Source of the DNA: Pseudomonas sp. KNUC1026
GTDB taxonomy: Bacteria; Pseudomonadota; Gammaproteobacteria; Pseudomonadales; Pseudomonadaceae
Direction of reading: 5' to 3'
NCBI RefSeq assembly: GCF_021650705.1
Contig: NZ_CP087138.1
Span: 3,930,001-3,994,000 of the forward strand
DNA length: 64,000 nt
The notes below the pieces were generated by a model. It was not told the DNA's origin, searched no databases, and saw nothing but the letters and a program-made list of their open reading frames with translations. This document shows positions 35,850 through 44,157 of this stretch, piece by piece (positions within the stretch are counted from its first letter, which is position 1; each line of letters starts with the position of its first letter). Position numbers and translations under genes: made by a program.

Positions 35850-36769
35850 AGCAGCTTGCGCAAACCTTCCACCAACGGCGTGGGCGCCGCGACATCGAAG
35901 CGCTCCAGCAGCCGTTGGTTATTCGCCCGCGAATGGCGAATGTCCCCCGCCCGCGCCGGCTGGTAGCTGATCGCAGGCATCGCACCTACCACTTCCCCGA
36001 GCGCCGCCAGCAACCCGTTGAGCGAAGTGGCCTCGTTCAGCCCCACATTCACCGCCCCCTCCTCTACCTGCTCGGATTCGAGCGCCTGCACCAGCAGCTT
36101 CACCAGGTCTTCGACGTAGAAGAAGTCGCGCGTTTGCTCGCCGTCGCCGAACACGCTGATGGGCACACCGGCCAGGGCGCGCTGGGCGAAGATGCTGATC
36201 ACCCCGGAATAGGGCGAGGAAGGGTCCTGGCGCGGGCCGTAGATATTGAAGAAGCGAAAGATCACCGGCTCCAGGCCATGCTGGCGCTGGTAGAACTCCA
36301 GGTATTGCTCGCTGGCGAGCTTGTCGCTGGCATAGGGCGTCAGCGGTGCCTTGGGCGTGCTCTCCAGCACCTCGGCGCCTTCACCGTTGTTGCCGTACAC
36401 CGCAGCGCTGGACGCGAACAACACCCGACGAATGCCGGCGAGCCGCATCGCTTCGCACAGGTTCAAGGTGCCGATGAAATTGCTCTGGTGGGTTTTGACC
36501 GGGTCGTCCACCGATGCCTGTACCGAGGCCACAGCTGCCAGGTGAACCACCGCACGGCAACCCTGTGCCGCAGCGGCCACAGCCTGGGCATCGGCGACGT
36601 CGGCCACGACCAGTTCCAGCGCCGGGTTGGCCAGCGGCAGATTGCTGCGCTTGCCGGTCGAGAGGTCATCCAGCACGCGCACCGGGTAGCCCGCGGCCAA
36701 CAGCGCGTCGGCCAGGTGCGAACCAATGAAGCCGGCGCCGCCGGTGATCAGGACAGGGGCGTCAGCCAT
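35840..36769 (-). CDS. NAD-dependent sugar-nucleotide epimerase/dehydratase
   Basis: An extended SDR of 309 residues: Rossmann motif GGAGFIGSHLAD, VHLAAVASVQ, Ser/Tyr/Lys set in FASSAAVYG and YASDKLASE, and FRFFNIYGPRQDP. GalE/UDP-glucose 4-epimerase-like. The start MADAPVLITGG at 36769 overlaps the end of the upstream RmlD-like gene by 8 bp. The product is likely a surface polysaccharide precursor. Confidence 0.88.
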   Translation of the reverse strand: MADAPVLITGGAGFIGSHLADALLAAGYPVRVLDDLSTGKRSNLPLANPALELVVADVADAQAVAAAAQGCRAVVHLAAVASVQASVDDPVKTHQSNFIGTLNLCEAMRLAGIRRVLFASSAAVYGNNGEGAEVLESTPKAPLTPYASDKLASEQYLEFYQRQHGLEPVIFRFFNIYGPRQDPSSPYSGVISIFAQRALAGVPISVFGDGEQTRDFFYVEDLVKLLVQALESEQVEEGAVNVGLNEATSLNGLLAALGEVVGAMPAISYQPARAGDIRHSRANNQRLLERFDVAAPTPLVEGLRKLLAE

Positions 36770-37646
36770 GGCGAAAGTAACGTTCCAGCAGGGCCGGGAG
36801 GCCGGCGCGCCAGGCGCGGGGCTTGATCCCGAAAGTATGAAGGATCTTCTTGCACGCCAGCACCGCGTGCTGGGGCTCTTCGAAGGCATCGGGCAACGCG
36901 GCATGGGACTGCGGGCTGATCTGCTCGGCGGCCAGTGAATGCAGCGCCGCCGCTTCGCCGAGAATCGCCTGGCCCAGCGCCAGCGCCGTAGTGGCTTCGT
37001 TGCCGGCGTAGTGATAAGTGCCCCACAACGGCGCTTCGCAATCGAGCTGTTTGAGCACAGACAGGATTACCCGAGCGGCATCGTCTACAGGTGTGGGGTT
37101 GCCGCGGCGGTCATCGGCCAGTTGAACCGTCTGGGCGCGGATGACCTGATCGAGAAAGCGGCCCATGATGCCGTCTCGACTTTCATCGAGCAGCCAGCCG
37201 AAGCGCAGCATCACATGCTGTGGGCAGATCGCCCGCACGCTTTGCTCGATCCGCCACAACGCCTGGCCGCGCAGGCCCAGCGGCAAGGGTTCGTCCTTCT
37301 CGCTGTAGGCTGTGGCGCGCGCGCCATCGAACACGCGATAACTGGAAGGCTGCACCAGCACCACGCCATGGTGCGTGCACAGCTCCGCCAACCGCTCCAC
37401 TGCCCGCTCCTGTTTTGCCAGCCGCAGCGCGTCGATACCGCCTGCCTGGAACCAGTCGAAGTAGTACGCCAGGTTGACCACCACGTCCGGGCGGTTCTCA
37501 TCGAGCAGTTGGGTAAGGCTTGGGGCGTCCCAGCCGGCCTCGGGCGGGCGCGGGGCGAGGAAGTTGATGTCTTCTTCGGCCCCTTGGCGGATCAGAGCTT
37601 GCCCCAGGGCGTTGCCGCCGCCCAGGAGCATCAGGCGCATTCGCAT
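36762..37646 (-). CDS. RmlD-like sugar nucleotide-binding reductase
   Basis: A 294-residue SDR with MRLMLLGGGNALGQALIRQG, then VVVNLAYYFDWF and PSSYRVFDG in place of the usual SxxVF motif. It is related to dTDP-4-dehydrorhamnose reductase. It is co-transcribed with the epimerase. Confidence 0.8.
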   Translation of the reverse strand: MRMRLMLLGGGNALGQALIRQGAEEDINFLAPRPPEAGWDAPSLTQLLDENRPDVVVNLAYYFDWFQAGGIDALRLAKQERAVERLAELCTHHGVVLVQPSSYRVFDGARATAYSEKDEPLPLGLRGQALWRIEQSVRAICPQHVMLRFGWLLDESRDGIMGRFLDQVIRAQTVQLADDRRGNPTPVDDAARVILSVLKQLDCEAPLWGTYHYAGNEATTALALGQAILGEAAALHSLAAEQISPQSHAALPDAFEEPQHAVLACKKILHTFGIKPRAWRAGLPALLERYFRHG

Positions 37647-37803
37647 TGGTTCAGCGGGTCCGGTAACGGTTGAGCGAGTTCATGGTGCCCACGCTTGGAA
37701 TAAAGCGGCCATTTTGCGGGTTTTGGGGGCGTTAGTCACCCCATGACGTAAGGGCAGCAACACGCTATGGTGCGCACCCGCCCCTTTTCCGGAAGCCACC
37801 TGC

Positions 37804-38441
37804 ATGGCAAACCCTTTGCGCAACCTGCTGATGCTCATCCTGCTGGCCAGCACCCCATTGGCTTCAGTTCGTGCCGAAGGCACACCGGGGTGTTCGACTT
37901 CTACGTGCTGAGCCTGTCGTGGTCGCCCAGCTATTGCCTGAGCAAGCCGCAGGATATTCAGTGCCAAGGCAAAGGCTACGGCTTCGTATTGCACGGGCTT
38001 TGGCCGCAGTACGCCAACAATGGCTGGCCGCAATTCTGTGAACCCTTCGTGCCGCTAAGCGCGGCAGAGCGAGCAAAAGGCATGACGCTGTTCCCTTCGC
38101 CCGCACTGATGGCCCACGAATGGAAAAAACACGGCACCTGCAGTGGCCTGGGCGCTCAGGGTTACCTGGACGCCTCGGATAAAGCGTTGGCAGCTGTGGT
38201 TATACCGGCGCCACTTGAGCCTTCCGACAACGCCCAACGGCTGGGCGCTCGCCAGATCAAGGCACTGTTTCGAGAACGCAACCCGGCCATCCCGGAAGAT
38301 GGCCTGGCGGTGTACTGCGCGCGGGGGCAACTGAGCGAAGTGCGGGTGTGCCTGGGTAAAGACCTGCAGCCCACCTCCTGCGGCGCAGCACTCAGAGGGC
38401 AGTGCAAGCAGAATGACCTGCTGATCCCCGGCGTGCGCTGA
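37804..38441 (+). pseudogene. ribonuclease T2, one frameshift as read
   Basis: The signal peptide (MANPLRNLLMLILLASTPLASVRA) is in one frame and the enzyme in the next. A GGGG run at 37886-37889 one base short explains it, and adding a G restores 212 residues. Both catalytic segments are present: CAS I in VLHGLWPQY and CAS II in HEWKKHGTC. Cysteines for disulphides suit a secreted or periplasmic RNase. The break is probably a homopolymer error. Confidence 0.85.
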
Positions 38442-39455
38442 TTACCACTCCACGCTGATCTTGCCGAAGTGGCCGCCCGCCTCCTGCAGGCGGAACGCCT
38501 CGGCCAGGCCATCCAGCGGGAAGCTGCGGTCGATCACCGGGCGCACCGCGCTCAGCTCCAGCGCCTTCACATACTCTTGCTGCTGCAAGCGCGTGCCCAC
38601 GATCAGCCCCTGCAGGCGCACTTGTTTGGCCATCAACAGCGCGGTGGGGACGTCGCCCTGGCGGCCGGTCAGCACGCCGATCAGCGAGATATGGCCGCCT
38701 ACCCTCACAGCGCGTATCGACTGGCCCAACGTACCTGGGCCACCCAGTTCGATGACGTGGTCTACGCCTTTGCCTTGAGTGAGTTCGCGTACCTGCTCGG
38801 ACCACTCCGGGTGTTCGCGGTAATTGATGGTGGCGTCGGCGCCCAACTGCCGAGCACGCTCAAGCTTGTCGTTGGAGGAAGAGGTCACGATCACCCGCGC
38901 GCCCATCAATTTGCCGATCTGCAATGCTGCGATCGACACTCCGCCGGTGCCCAGGGTAAGAATGGTGTCGCCGGCCTTGAGTTGGCCATCGCCCACCAGG
39001 GCCCGCCATGCCGTCAGCCCGGCGGTTGTGATGGTCGCCGCCTCGGCATGGCTCCAACCACGGGGCGCCAGGGTAAACGCCTGGGTATCGCGCACTACGT
39101 ACTGGCAGGCGAAGCCATCGATGCCGTCACCGGGCGTATGGCCGAAATGGCCAACTGCGGCGAATGCGGGGCCGGATAGCCAGTGAGGGAAGAACGTCGA
39201 CACCACGTGGTCGCCTGGCTTGAATTCGCTCACCCCCTCGCCGACAGCCTCGACGACACCAGCGCCATCGGACAGCAGCAGGCGGCCATCCTCAGTCGGG
39301 ATGCCACCATTGGCCACCAGCAGGTCGTGGAAATTCAGCGAGCTTGCGTGTATCCGCACACGCACCTGGCCCTTGCCGGGCTGGCCTGGGTCAGGCAGGT
39401 CGCGCAGTTCGATATTGTCCAGCCCACCAGGGGCCTTGAGCACCATCGCCTTCAT
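38442..39455 (-). CDS. zinc-type quinone/alcohol oxidoreductase
   Basis: An MDR-family NAD(P) enzyme of 337 residues (MKAMVLKAPGGLDNIELRDLPDPG, LSDGAGVVEAVGEGV, LGTGGVSIAALQIGK). The structural-zinc cysteines are absent, so it is nearer quinone-oxidoreductase-like members. The start at 39455 has GGAG upstream, which lies inside the terminator-like stem of the neighbouring gene. Confidence 0.88.
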   Translation of the reverse strand: MKAMVLKAPGGLDNIELRDLPDPGQPGKGQVRVRIHASSLNFHDLLVANGGIPTEDGRLLLSDGAGVVEAVGEGVSEFKPGDHVVSTFFPHWLSGPAFAAVGHFGHTPGDGIDGFACQYVVRDTQAFTLAPRGWSHAEAATITTAGLTAWRALVGDGQLKAGDTILTLGTGGVSIAALQIGKLMGARVIVTSSSNDKLERARQLGADATINYREHPEWSEQVRELTQGKGVDHVIELGGPGTLGQSIRAVRVGGHISLIGVLTGRQGDVPTALLMAKQVRLQGLIVGTRLQQQEYVKALELSAVRPVIDRSFPLDGLAEAFRLQEAGGHFGKISVEW

Positions 39456-39456
39456 G

Positions 39457-39500
39457 AAAAACGCTCCACACCGATCAGAATGGCTGATCAGTGTAGAGCG
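39457..39500 (-). terminator. terminator abutting the oxidoreductase start
   Basis: Arms 39462-39477 and 39485-39500 pair over 16 bp (two G-U type mismatches) with a 7-nt loop. On the minus strand TTTTT follows immediately, then the oxidoreductase ATG. It terminates transcripts from the gene at 39523 and overlaps the next ribosome site. Confidence 0.7.
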
Positions 39501-39522
39501 TATTGGCGACGCGTGAGGCGAG

Positions 39523-39978
39523 TCAGTTTTGCGGGCGTTGCTTGGTACCGTCGAGCTCTGCCTTCTTGCCAGTGCTGATCTCGGTGATCTGCGCAGATTT
39601 GGCGATGGCGAAATCGAAGGTGTCCTGCATCTTGGCAATCGCCTCGGTCGCGGTGCCTTTCAAGCCGCCGTTGGCTGCCCAGTCGAAGTTCCAACCGCCC
39701 GAAAGGTTATCGGCGCCGGCCACATCATGGGTTTCGATGGCAGTGAATACATCCGGGTGGGTGACCATGTAGTTGGCTGCGGCCTTCACGTCCGCCGGCG
39801 CGCTGTTGCTGATGGCCAACTGCTTGAGCTCATCGGCGGTGATAGCACCCTTGCCTTTCTGGCGCATGTAGTCCGCGATGGTCTTGCTGGACTTGGCAAT
39901 GTCCAGGCGGCTGTCGAATGCGTTGCCGGTATTGCTCGGCGATGAGCCGTTATTGCTGGTGGGCGAGACGTTGGTCAT
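39523..39978 (-). CDS. small protein resembling HrpF/NopX repeat units
   Basis: A 151-residue protein, start MTNVSPTSNNGSSPSN (AGGGAAG upstream). A Ser/Asn-rich N-terminus is followed by IAKSSKTIADYMRQKGKGAITADELKQLA and NYMVTHPDVFTAIETHDVAGADNLSGGWNFDWAANGGL, which recall repeat units of the HrpF/NopX secreted type III translocators. No type III machinery is seen. This is a weak recall-based match. It is the last core-like gene before the island. Confidence 0.5.
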   Translation of the reverse strand: MTNVSPTSNNGSSPSNTGNAFDSRLDIAKSSKTIADYMRQKGKGAITADELKQLAISNSAPADVKAAANYMVTHPDVFTAIETHDVAGADNLSGGWNFDWAANGGLKGTATEAIAKMQDTFDFAIAKSAQITEISTGKKAELDGTKQRPQN

Positions 39979-40118
39979 GGCGGCTTCCCTGAGAGGTGAG
40001 GATGGCACCTTCACGATGTGCCATGACCGTGACACTACCATGAAGGAATTCGGGAAAAGCCTGCGCTTTCACAGCAATTCACAACGCGTTGAAGATTTCA
40101 CGACGTTTCACGGTGGAA

Positions 40119-40147
40119 TGAAAAACCCCGGCGCGGGGGCCGGGGTT
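40119..40147 (-). terminator. strong GC hairpin with U-run at the island edge
   Basis: AACCCCGGC (40124-40132) and GCCGGGGTT (40139-40147) pair. On the minus strand the stem ends in TTTTTC. No minus-strand gene is visible immediately upstream (right), so this is probably the tail of a transcript interrupted or displaced when the island entered. Confidence 0.7.
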
Positions 40148-40485
40148 CGATGCAGCGCACGTTTCAATCAGAACGGTAATGACTACCAAAAACTCAAAAA
40201 AACCCAGTGAGTGAGTGAGTGAAAACCAATTTATAAGAGGCCTACAGACGCATACCCAGCAATACACCAAGAAGAATCGTAAATTTTTTTGTAAGGAATC
40301 ATCGGTTTTTGGCCCAAAAACTTTACAAAAACGAAACGGTCAATGAGCAGGATACCGTTCGTCGGACTTCAAGGTGCCTCATCGCCGGCCTTGAGAAAGC
40401 AAACCATCACGAGGATGGGCCTCCCAAGTGGTCGACGGCTACGATGCAGATGCCCGAAACACACCATGGTCTGGCTGGCCAGATC
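40148..40485. other. AT-rich junction region without a clear gene
   Basis: No supported gene. Composition drops sharply to AT-rich near 40170-40330, and a GTGA tetranucleotide is repeated four times near 40206-40221. This is the likely left boundary of the island. Its end repeat cannot be paired because the right end is outside the window. Confidence 0.5.
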
Positions 40486-40647
40486 TCAAAAGCTGCTCAG
40501 ACCGTCGCTGAAGACCCCATCCTCCTCGCAGCGCTCGTTGTAGCGCTCAATAGCCCTCCGGTTCTCAACCAGCCATTCATGACACGCTGACTGCCCTACA
40601 TCGTCTGAACCCTTTTCACAGGGCTGAGGATCGTCACCATAAGACAT
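40486..40647 (-). pseudogene. CcdA-like antitoxin remnant
   Basis: A 53-codon frame whose last 30 residues, EWLVENRRAIERYNERCEEDGVFSDGL, match the CcdB-binding C-terminus of CcdA antitoxins. The N-terminus (MSYGDDPQPCEKG) lacks the ribbon-helix-helix DNA-binding part, and no CcdB toxin follows. A decayed toxin-antitoxin module at the island edge is the best reading. Confidence 0.55.
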
Positions 40648-40871
40648 AAACCATCTCCGATATCATCACACGGCCCATGAATAGCTGACACTGCCTAGGC
40701 ATTGCAAAGCCCATAGATCAAAGTCCGGGGACGTCTGTGAGGATCGACGTCTCGATAGCGCGCTCGGGGAGCTTGCAGAAGCGCTAGAAGCGCACCTGGC
40801 ATTAGATGCCGAACAATGTAAAGACGAGCTCAGCGCTCAGGACATGCGATCAACACTCATGGGGTGGACAT

Positions 40872-41381
40872 CTACTGCCAGTATCGACTGACAGTCGTCC
40901 TTGCGACTCTCAGGAAACGGACGGCTTCAGCCTTTGTCATGCCCTGTCCTTGGCACTCTTGCACCTTTTGTTTAAGTTCATCCGTGCGCTTGGCGCGCAC
41001 CCCGCCAATCAAATCGTCACTTGCTGGGATCGGAAGCGTGACGATACCGTCCGCGATCAATGCATCCAGGAAGAGAGCTTCATGGCGCTGAGTCACACGT
41101 GGATCAGATCCGGCTTCTGCTGCCTGAGCTAGCAGCAAGAGAGTGCTCGGACTCACCTGCAAAACAGTTGAGATCGCCGCTAGGCTGCGCAGCGATAGCG
41201 ACTTGCGACCTTGCTCGACGGAGATCAAGAACCGTCGCTCCAAGACGTCGGCAAACGCTTCAAGGCTAAGCCCTCGCTGAACGCGCAACATACGAATCGC
41301 GCGCCCGAGCCCTTGGTGGATATCAGACAATTCTAGCGCTCGCAAAAGCGAGCATATGGCCACACCCCGATGACCATGCAC
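40872..41381 (-). CDS. XRE-family regulator with second HTH
   Basis: A 169-residue protein with an N-terminal Cro/CI helix-turn-helix (LGRAIRMLRVQRGLSLEAFADVLERRFLISVEQGRKSLSL) and a C-terminal recombinase-like helix pair (GMTKAEAVRFLRVARTTVSRYW). The GTG start at 41381 is uncertain, and TTG 41330 would begin right before the domain. It is divergent from the metallophosphoesterase. It probably regulates that cassette and itself through the palindrome at 41389. Confidence 0.7.
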   Translation of the reverse strand: MHGHRGVAICSLLRALELSDIHQGLGRAIRMLRVQRGLSLEAFADVLERRFLISVEQGRKSLSLRSLAAISTVLQVSPSTLLLLAQAAEAGSDPRVTQRHEALFLDALIADGIVTLPIPASDDLIGGVRAKRTDELKQKVQECQGQGMTKAEAVRFLRVARTTVSRYWQ

Positions 41382-41388
41382 GATGACT

Positions 41389-41402
41389 TATAGATCACTA
41401 TA
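41389..41402. promoter_or_regulatory. palindrome between divergent regulator and cassette
   Basis: TATAG-ATCA-CTATA is a perfect inverted repeat in the 95-bp divergent intergenic region. It overlaps a -10-like TATAGGATAC. This is a candidate autoregulatory operator of the HTH protein. Confidence 0.4.
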
Positions 41403-41476
41403 GGATACACTCCGTCAGCCGAACCGCCTCACCCAAGGCTCCAAGCCACGAATCAATATATAGCTAAATACTCTTT

Positions 41477-42220
41477 ATGAACCTCCACGTCCTGTCCGAC
41501 CTTCATGTCGAATTTGAAGAGTTTTCACCATCGGTACCGCCTGAAACAGATGTGGTGATTCTTGCTGGGGACATCTATACAAAGGCACGCGCAGCCCGCT
41601 GGGCGAAGGTAAATTTCCCACCGGGGACACCAGTCATCTTGATCGCAGGGAACCACGACAGCTACCAGACATCCTTGCAAAGTGCCCACCGCCATCTGCG
41701 AGCAGATGCAGGGGATGAAGTCCATTTCCTGGAAAACGAGGCCTTTGAGCATCAAGGCGTCAGATTCCTGGGATGTACGTGTTGGACTGATTTCAACTCT
41801 ACAGGGGCGCAGGCCATAGCAATGCTGAAGGCGCAGGCCACGATGAACGACTACCGATTTATACGGTACGAACCCAGATATCGGAGGCTGCTACCCAACG
41901 ACACTAGAGCCATCGCAGAAGCATCTAAGGAGTGGCTTTTAGAAGAGGTGCGGAAGCCCTATTCCGGAAAAACAGTCGTAGTTACCCATATGCCCCCTCT
42001 GATGCAGTTCTTCCCTGCTGATCACCGTCCTGGCGATCTCGATGCGGCTTACGCAAACCACTGGCCAGAGTTTCTTGATTGCAAAATCGACTTATGGGTA
42101 TTTGGACACACTCACCACTCAGTCGATGAAGCAATTGGGGGCATCCGGTTCGTTTCTAATGCCCGAGGGTATCCACAAGAACTGACTGGCTTTCGACCTA
42201 GCCTGCTAATAACCATCTAG
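41477..42220 (+). CDS. calcineurin-like metallophosphoesterase
   Basis: A 247-residue phosphoesterase with all metal motifs: SDLHVEF, AGDIYT, AGNHDSY, VVTHMPP and FGHTHHSV. It begins a plus-strand cassette with a 108-residue unknown protein and a HAD hydrolase. The substrate is unknown. Codon use is less GC-biased than the core. Confidence 0.85.
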   Translation: MNLHVLSDLHVEFEEFSPSVPPETDVVILAGDIYTKARAARWAKVNFPPGTPVILIAGNHDSYQTSLQSAHRHLRADAGDEVHFLENEAFEHQGVRFLGCTCWTDFNSTGAQAIAMLKAQATMNDYRFIRYEPRYRRLLPNDTRAIAEASKEWLLEEVRKPYSGKTVVVTHMPPLMQFFPADHRPGDLDAAYANHWPEFLDCKIDLWVFGHTHHSVDEAIGGIRFVSNARGYPQELTGFRPSLLITI

Positions 42221-42294
42221 CCCCCAAATGGTATTGCTCTCCACTTACGCAGAGTGGACAAACTCGCCTTAAAATTTACCTTAGAAAATACTTA

Positions 42295-42621
42295 ATGAAA
42301 CTTCCACGCATTGTCTATGAGGCCCAGCAATTCCAGTACCCAGTCCCTATCACTGGTTATCTGGTCAACGCTCAACTACAGAGTGACGATTTAATATTTG
42401 CCTACATTTTCTGCGACACAAAGTCCCGCTTCGAAGACGGGGCACTTATATCGACCTCTTCGGTTACCGAAATCAGCGTAGACCTCCCCCGACACGTCGC
42501 CCATACAAGAACTGGAAGTCACTACGTGATTTGCAACTATTACTTCCCTCACGGATTTTCTGATACAGGGCGTAGCGTCTCAATTGGATTCAGGGACATT
42601 TGCTCGCTTCAAAAACACTGA
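42295..42621 (+). CDS. small uncharacterised island protein
   Basis: Not recognised. 108 residues, beta-rich (YPVPITGYLVNAQLQSDDLIFAYIFCD) with no motif. It is 74 bp after the phosphoesterase and 13 bp before the HAD gene, which suggests co-transcription. Confidence 0.45.
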   Translation: MKLPRIVYEAQQFQYPVPITGYLVNAQLQSDDLIFAYIFCDTKSRFEDGALISTSSVTEISVDLPRHVAHTRTGSHYVICNYYFPHGFSDTGRSVSIGFRDICSLQKH

Positions 42622-42634
42622 GCTTGGTGATTTT

Positions 42635-43277
42635 ATGAAAATTTCGGGAGTTGTTTTCGATGCTTTCGGCACTTTGATTGATGTCAAAAAGCGCACAAAC
42701 CCATTCCTACAACTGCTGAAGCACGGCAGGCGACAAGGGCGTAAATATAGGGGTGGCGACACACAGATCATCATGACCCAAGACTTGGATCTAACCGAGG
42801 CAGCACTGAGTTTAGAGATCAGAATAGGTTACTTGGGCCTGCAGCGCCTTGAGCGCCTCCTGGAGGAGGAGCTCGATAGCATGACGCTCTTTCCTGATGC
42901 GTTGGAGGCGATCAGACATGCTGAGAGAGGCCGGTATTCGGATCGCAATATGCTCCAATCTCGCCAGCGTGTATGGGCCTCCGGTGCAACAGTTGCTGCC
43001 AGGCCTTGATGCCTTCGGGTTCAGCTACCAGATCGGCGCGACCAAACCCAGCCCCGTTATGTACATGGAAACTTGTAAATTGCTTGGAGTCGCGCCGGGA
43101 GAGCTTTTAACAACAGGGGAGCGGGTTCTGATGATCGGTGACTCACGACCATTCGATAGGGATGGAGCTAGGGCGAACGGAATAAGCGGCTTTTGGATCA
43201 ACCGCCGGGATGGAGGAGATTTCTCGAATCTGGTCGATTTTGCAGAGATGGTCGTGGCCAACGTAAACGCCCCGTAG
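42635..43277 (+). pseudogene. HAD-family hydrolase, one frameshift as read
   Basis: The N-terminal part has the nucleophile motif VVFDAFGTLIDV, and the C-terminal part, one frame over, has IRIAICSNLAS, GATKPSPVMY and MIGDSRPFDRDGARANGI. One extra C near 42920 explains the break, and removing it gives 213 residues with all four HAD motifs (EAIRMLREAGIRIA at the join). It may be a real lesion or a sequencing error. It could act on a phosphate product of the phosphoesterase, which is a guess. Confidence 0.75.
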
Positions 43278-43440
43278 CCACCAAATACAGAGCAGGTAAA
43301 TGATCTTGGACACTGCGCTTCTGATTATTTTCAAAGCCACTCATGATACGACCCGAAGCCAAAGTCGAAAAATCTATCGAGATACGAGTAACATTGACCC
43401 CTTACTGCACTCAACCTGAGAAATATTCTTCAGTTTTTTC

Positions 43441-44157
43441 CTAAAAGTCCGCCAATACGGATCCGTTCAGCGCGTCACGCAACATTCGCCATTGCGGTAG
43501 ATACTGATCAAGCAGCCCGGTAAACCGATCGTTGTGATGACGCTCCAGCAAATGCGTCAGCTCGTGCACAAGGATGTACTCCAGGCATTGCACTGGCTTT
43601 TTCGCAAGTTCCAGATTCAGCCAAATGCGCCGCGTTTCGATGGTGCACGTACCCCATTTGGTTTTCATGCGCTTGATTCCATAAGCGCTAACCGTAACAC
43701 CTAGGACTGGCTGCCACTTGTCCAATAGCTCTGGCACTAGCTTTTTTAGTTCTGAGCGATAAAAGGCATGGAGAATTTTCTGCTTTTCCTCTGGCGTCGT
43801 GTTAGGGCGCACAGTCAAAAGCATAGAAGCCTTCCCTCTGAGCGTCAGCTTGGGCATGCCGCACTCCTCTATTACCCTGAGCCGATACCGCTGCCCTAGA
43901 AAATAATGGCTCTCGCCGCTAACCATACGCCTCTGGGACTGCCGGGGCTGAGCCTGAAACTTCGCACGCTGGCGCTTGATCCAGGCCAGTTTGCCTACCA
44001 CCGCCAGGCGTACAGCTTCGTCATCTACTGCTAACGGCGCGGCCACGCGTACGCGCCCTTGTGGCGGATAAACGCCCAAGTGCAGATTCTTGATCGGCTT
44101 ACGCACGACCTCAACGGTCAAACCGCTGACCGTAATATTGCGGGACTTAATACTCAT
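43441..44157 (-). CDS. YgjP/M48-type metallopeptidase in the hsd operon
   Basis: A 238-residue SprT/YgjP-like protein with the zinc motif VHELTHLLERHH near the C-terminus and KWGTCTIETRRIWLNLEL before it. It overlaps the hsdR tail by 11 bp, so it is the last gene of the restriction operon. Such peptidases often accompany type I systems. A role in controlling restriction by proteolysis is speculative. Confidence 0.8.
   Translation of the reverse strand: MSIKSRNITVSGLTVEVVRKPIKNLHLGVYPPQGRVRVAAPLAVDDEAVRLAVVGKLAWIKRQRAKFQAQPRQSQRRMVSGESHYFLGQRYRLRVIEECGMPKLTLRGKASMLLTVRPNTTPEEKQKILHAFYRSELKKLVPELLDKWQPVLGVTVSAYGIKRMKTKWGTCTIETRRIWLNLELAKKPVQCLEYILVHELTHLLERHHNDRFTGLLDQYLPQWRMLRDALNGSVLADF

Noticed and set aside
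40206..40221. GTGA tetranucleotide repeat as a phase-variable tract
   Set aside because: Only four units and not inside any supported reading frame.
40300..40485. A CcdB toxin partner after the CcdA-like remnant
   Set aside because: Frames downstream on the minus strand give no CcdB-like sequence.
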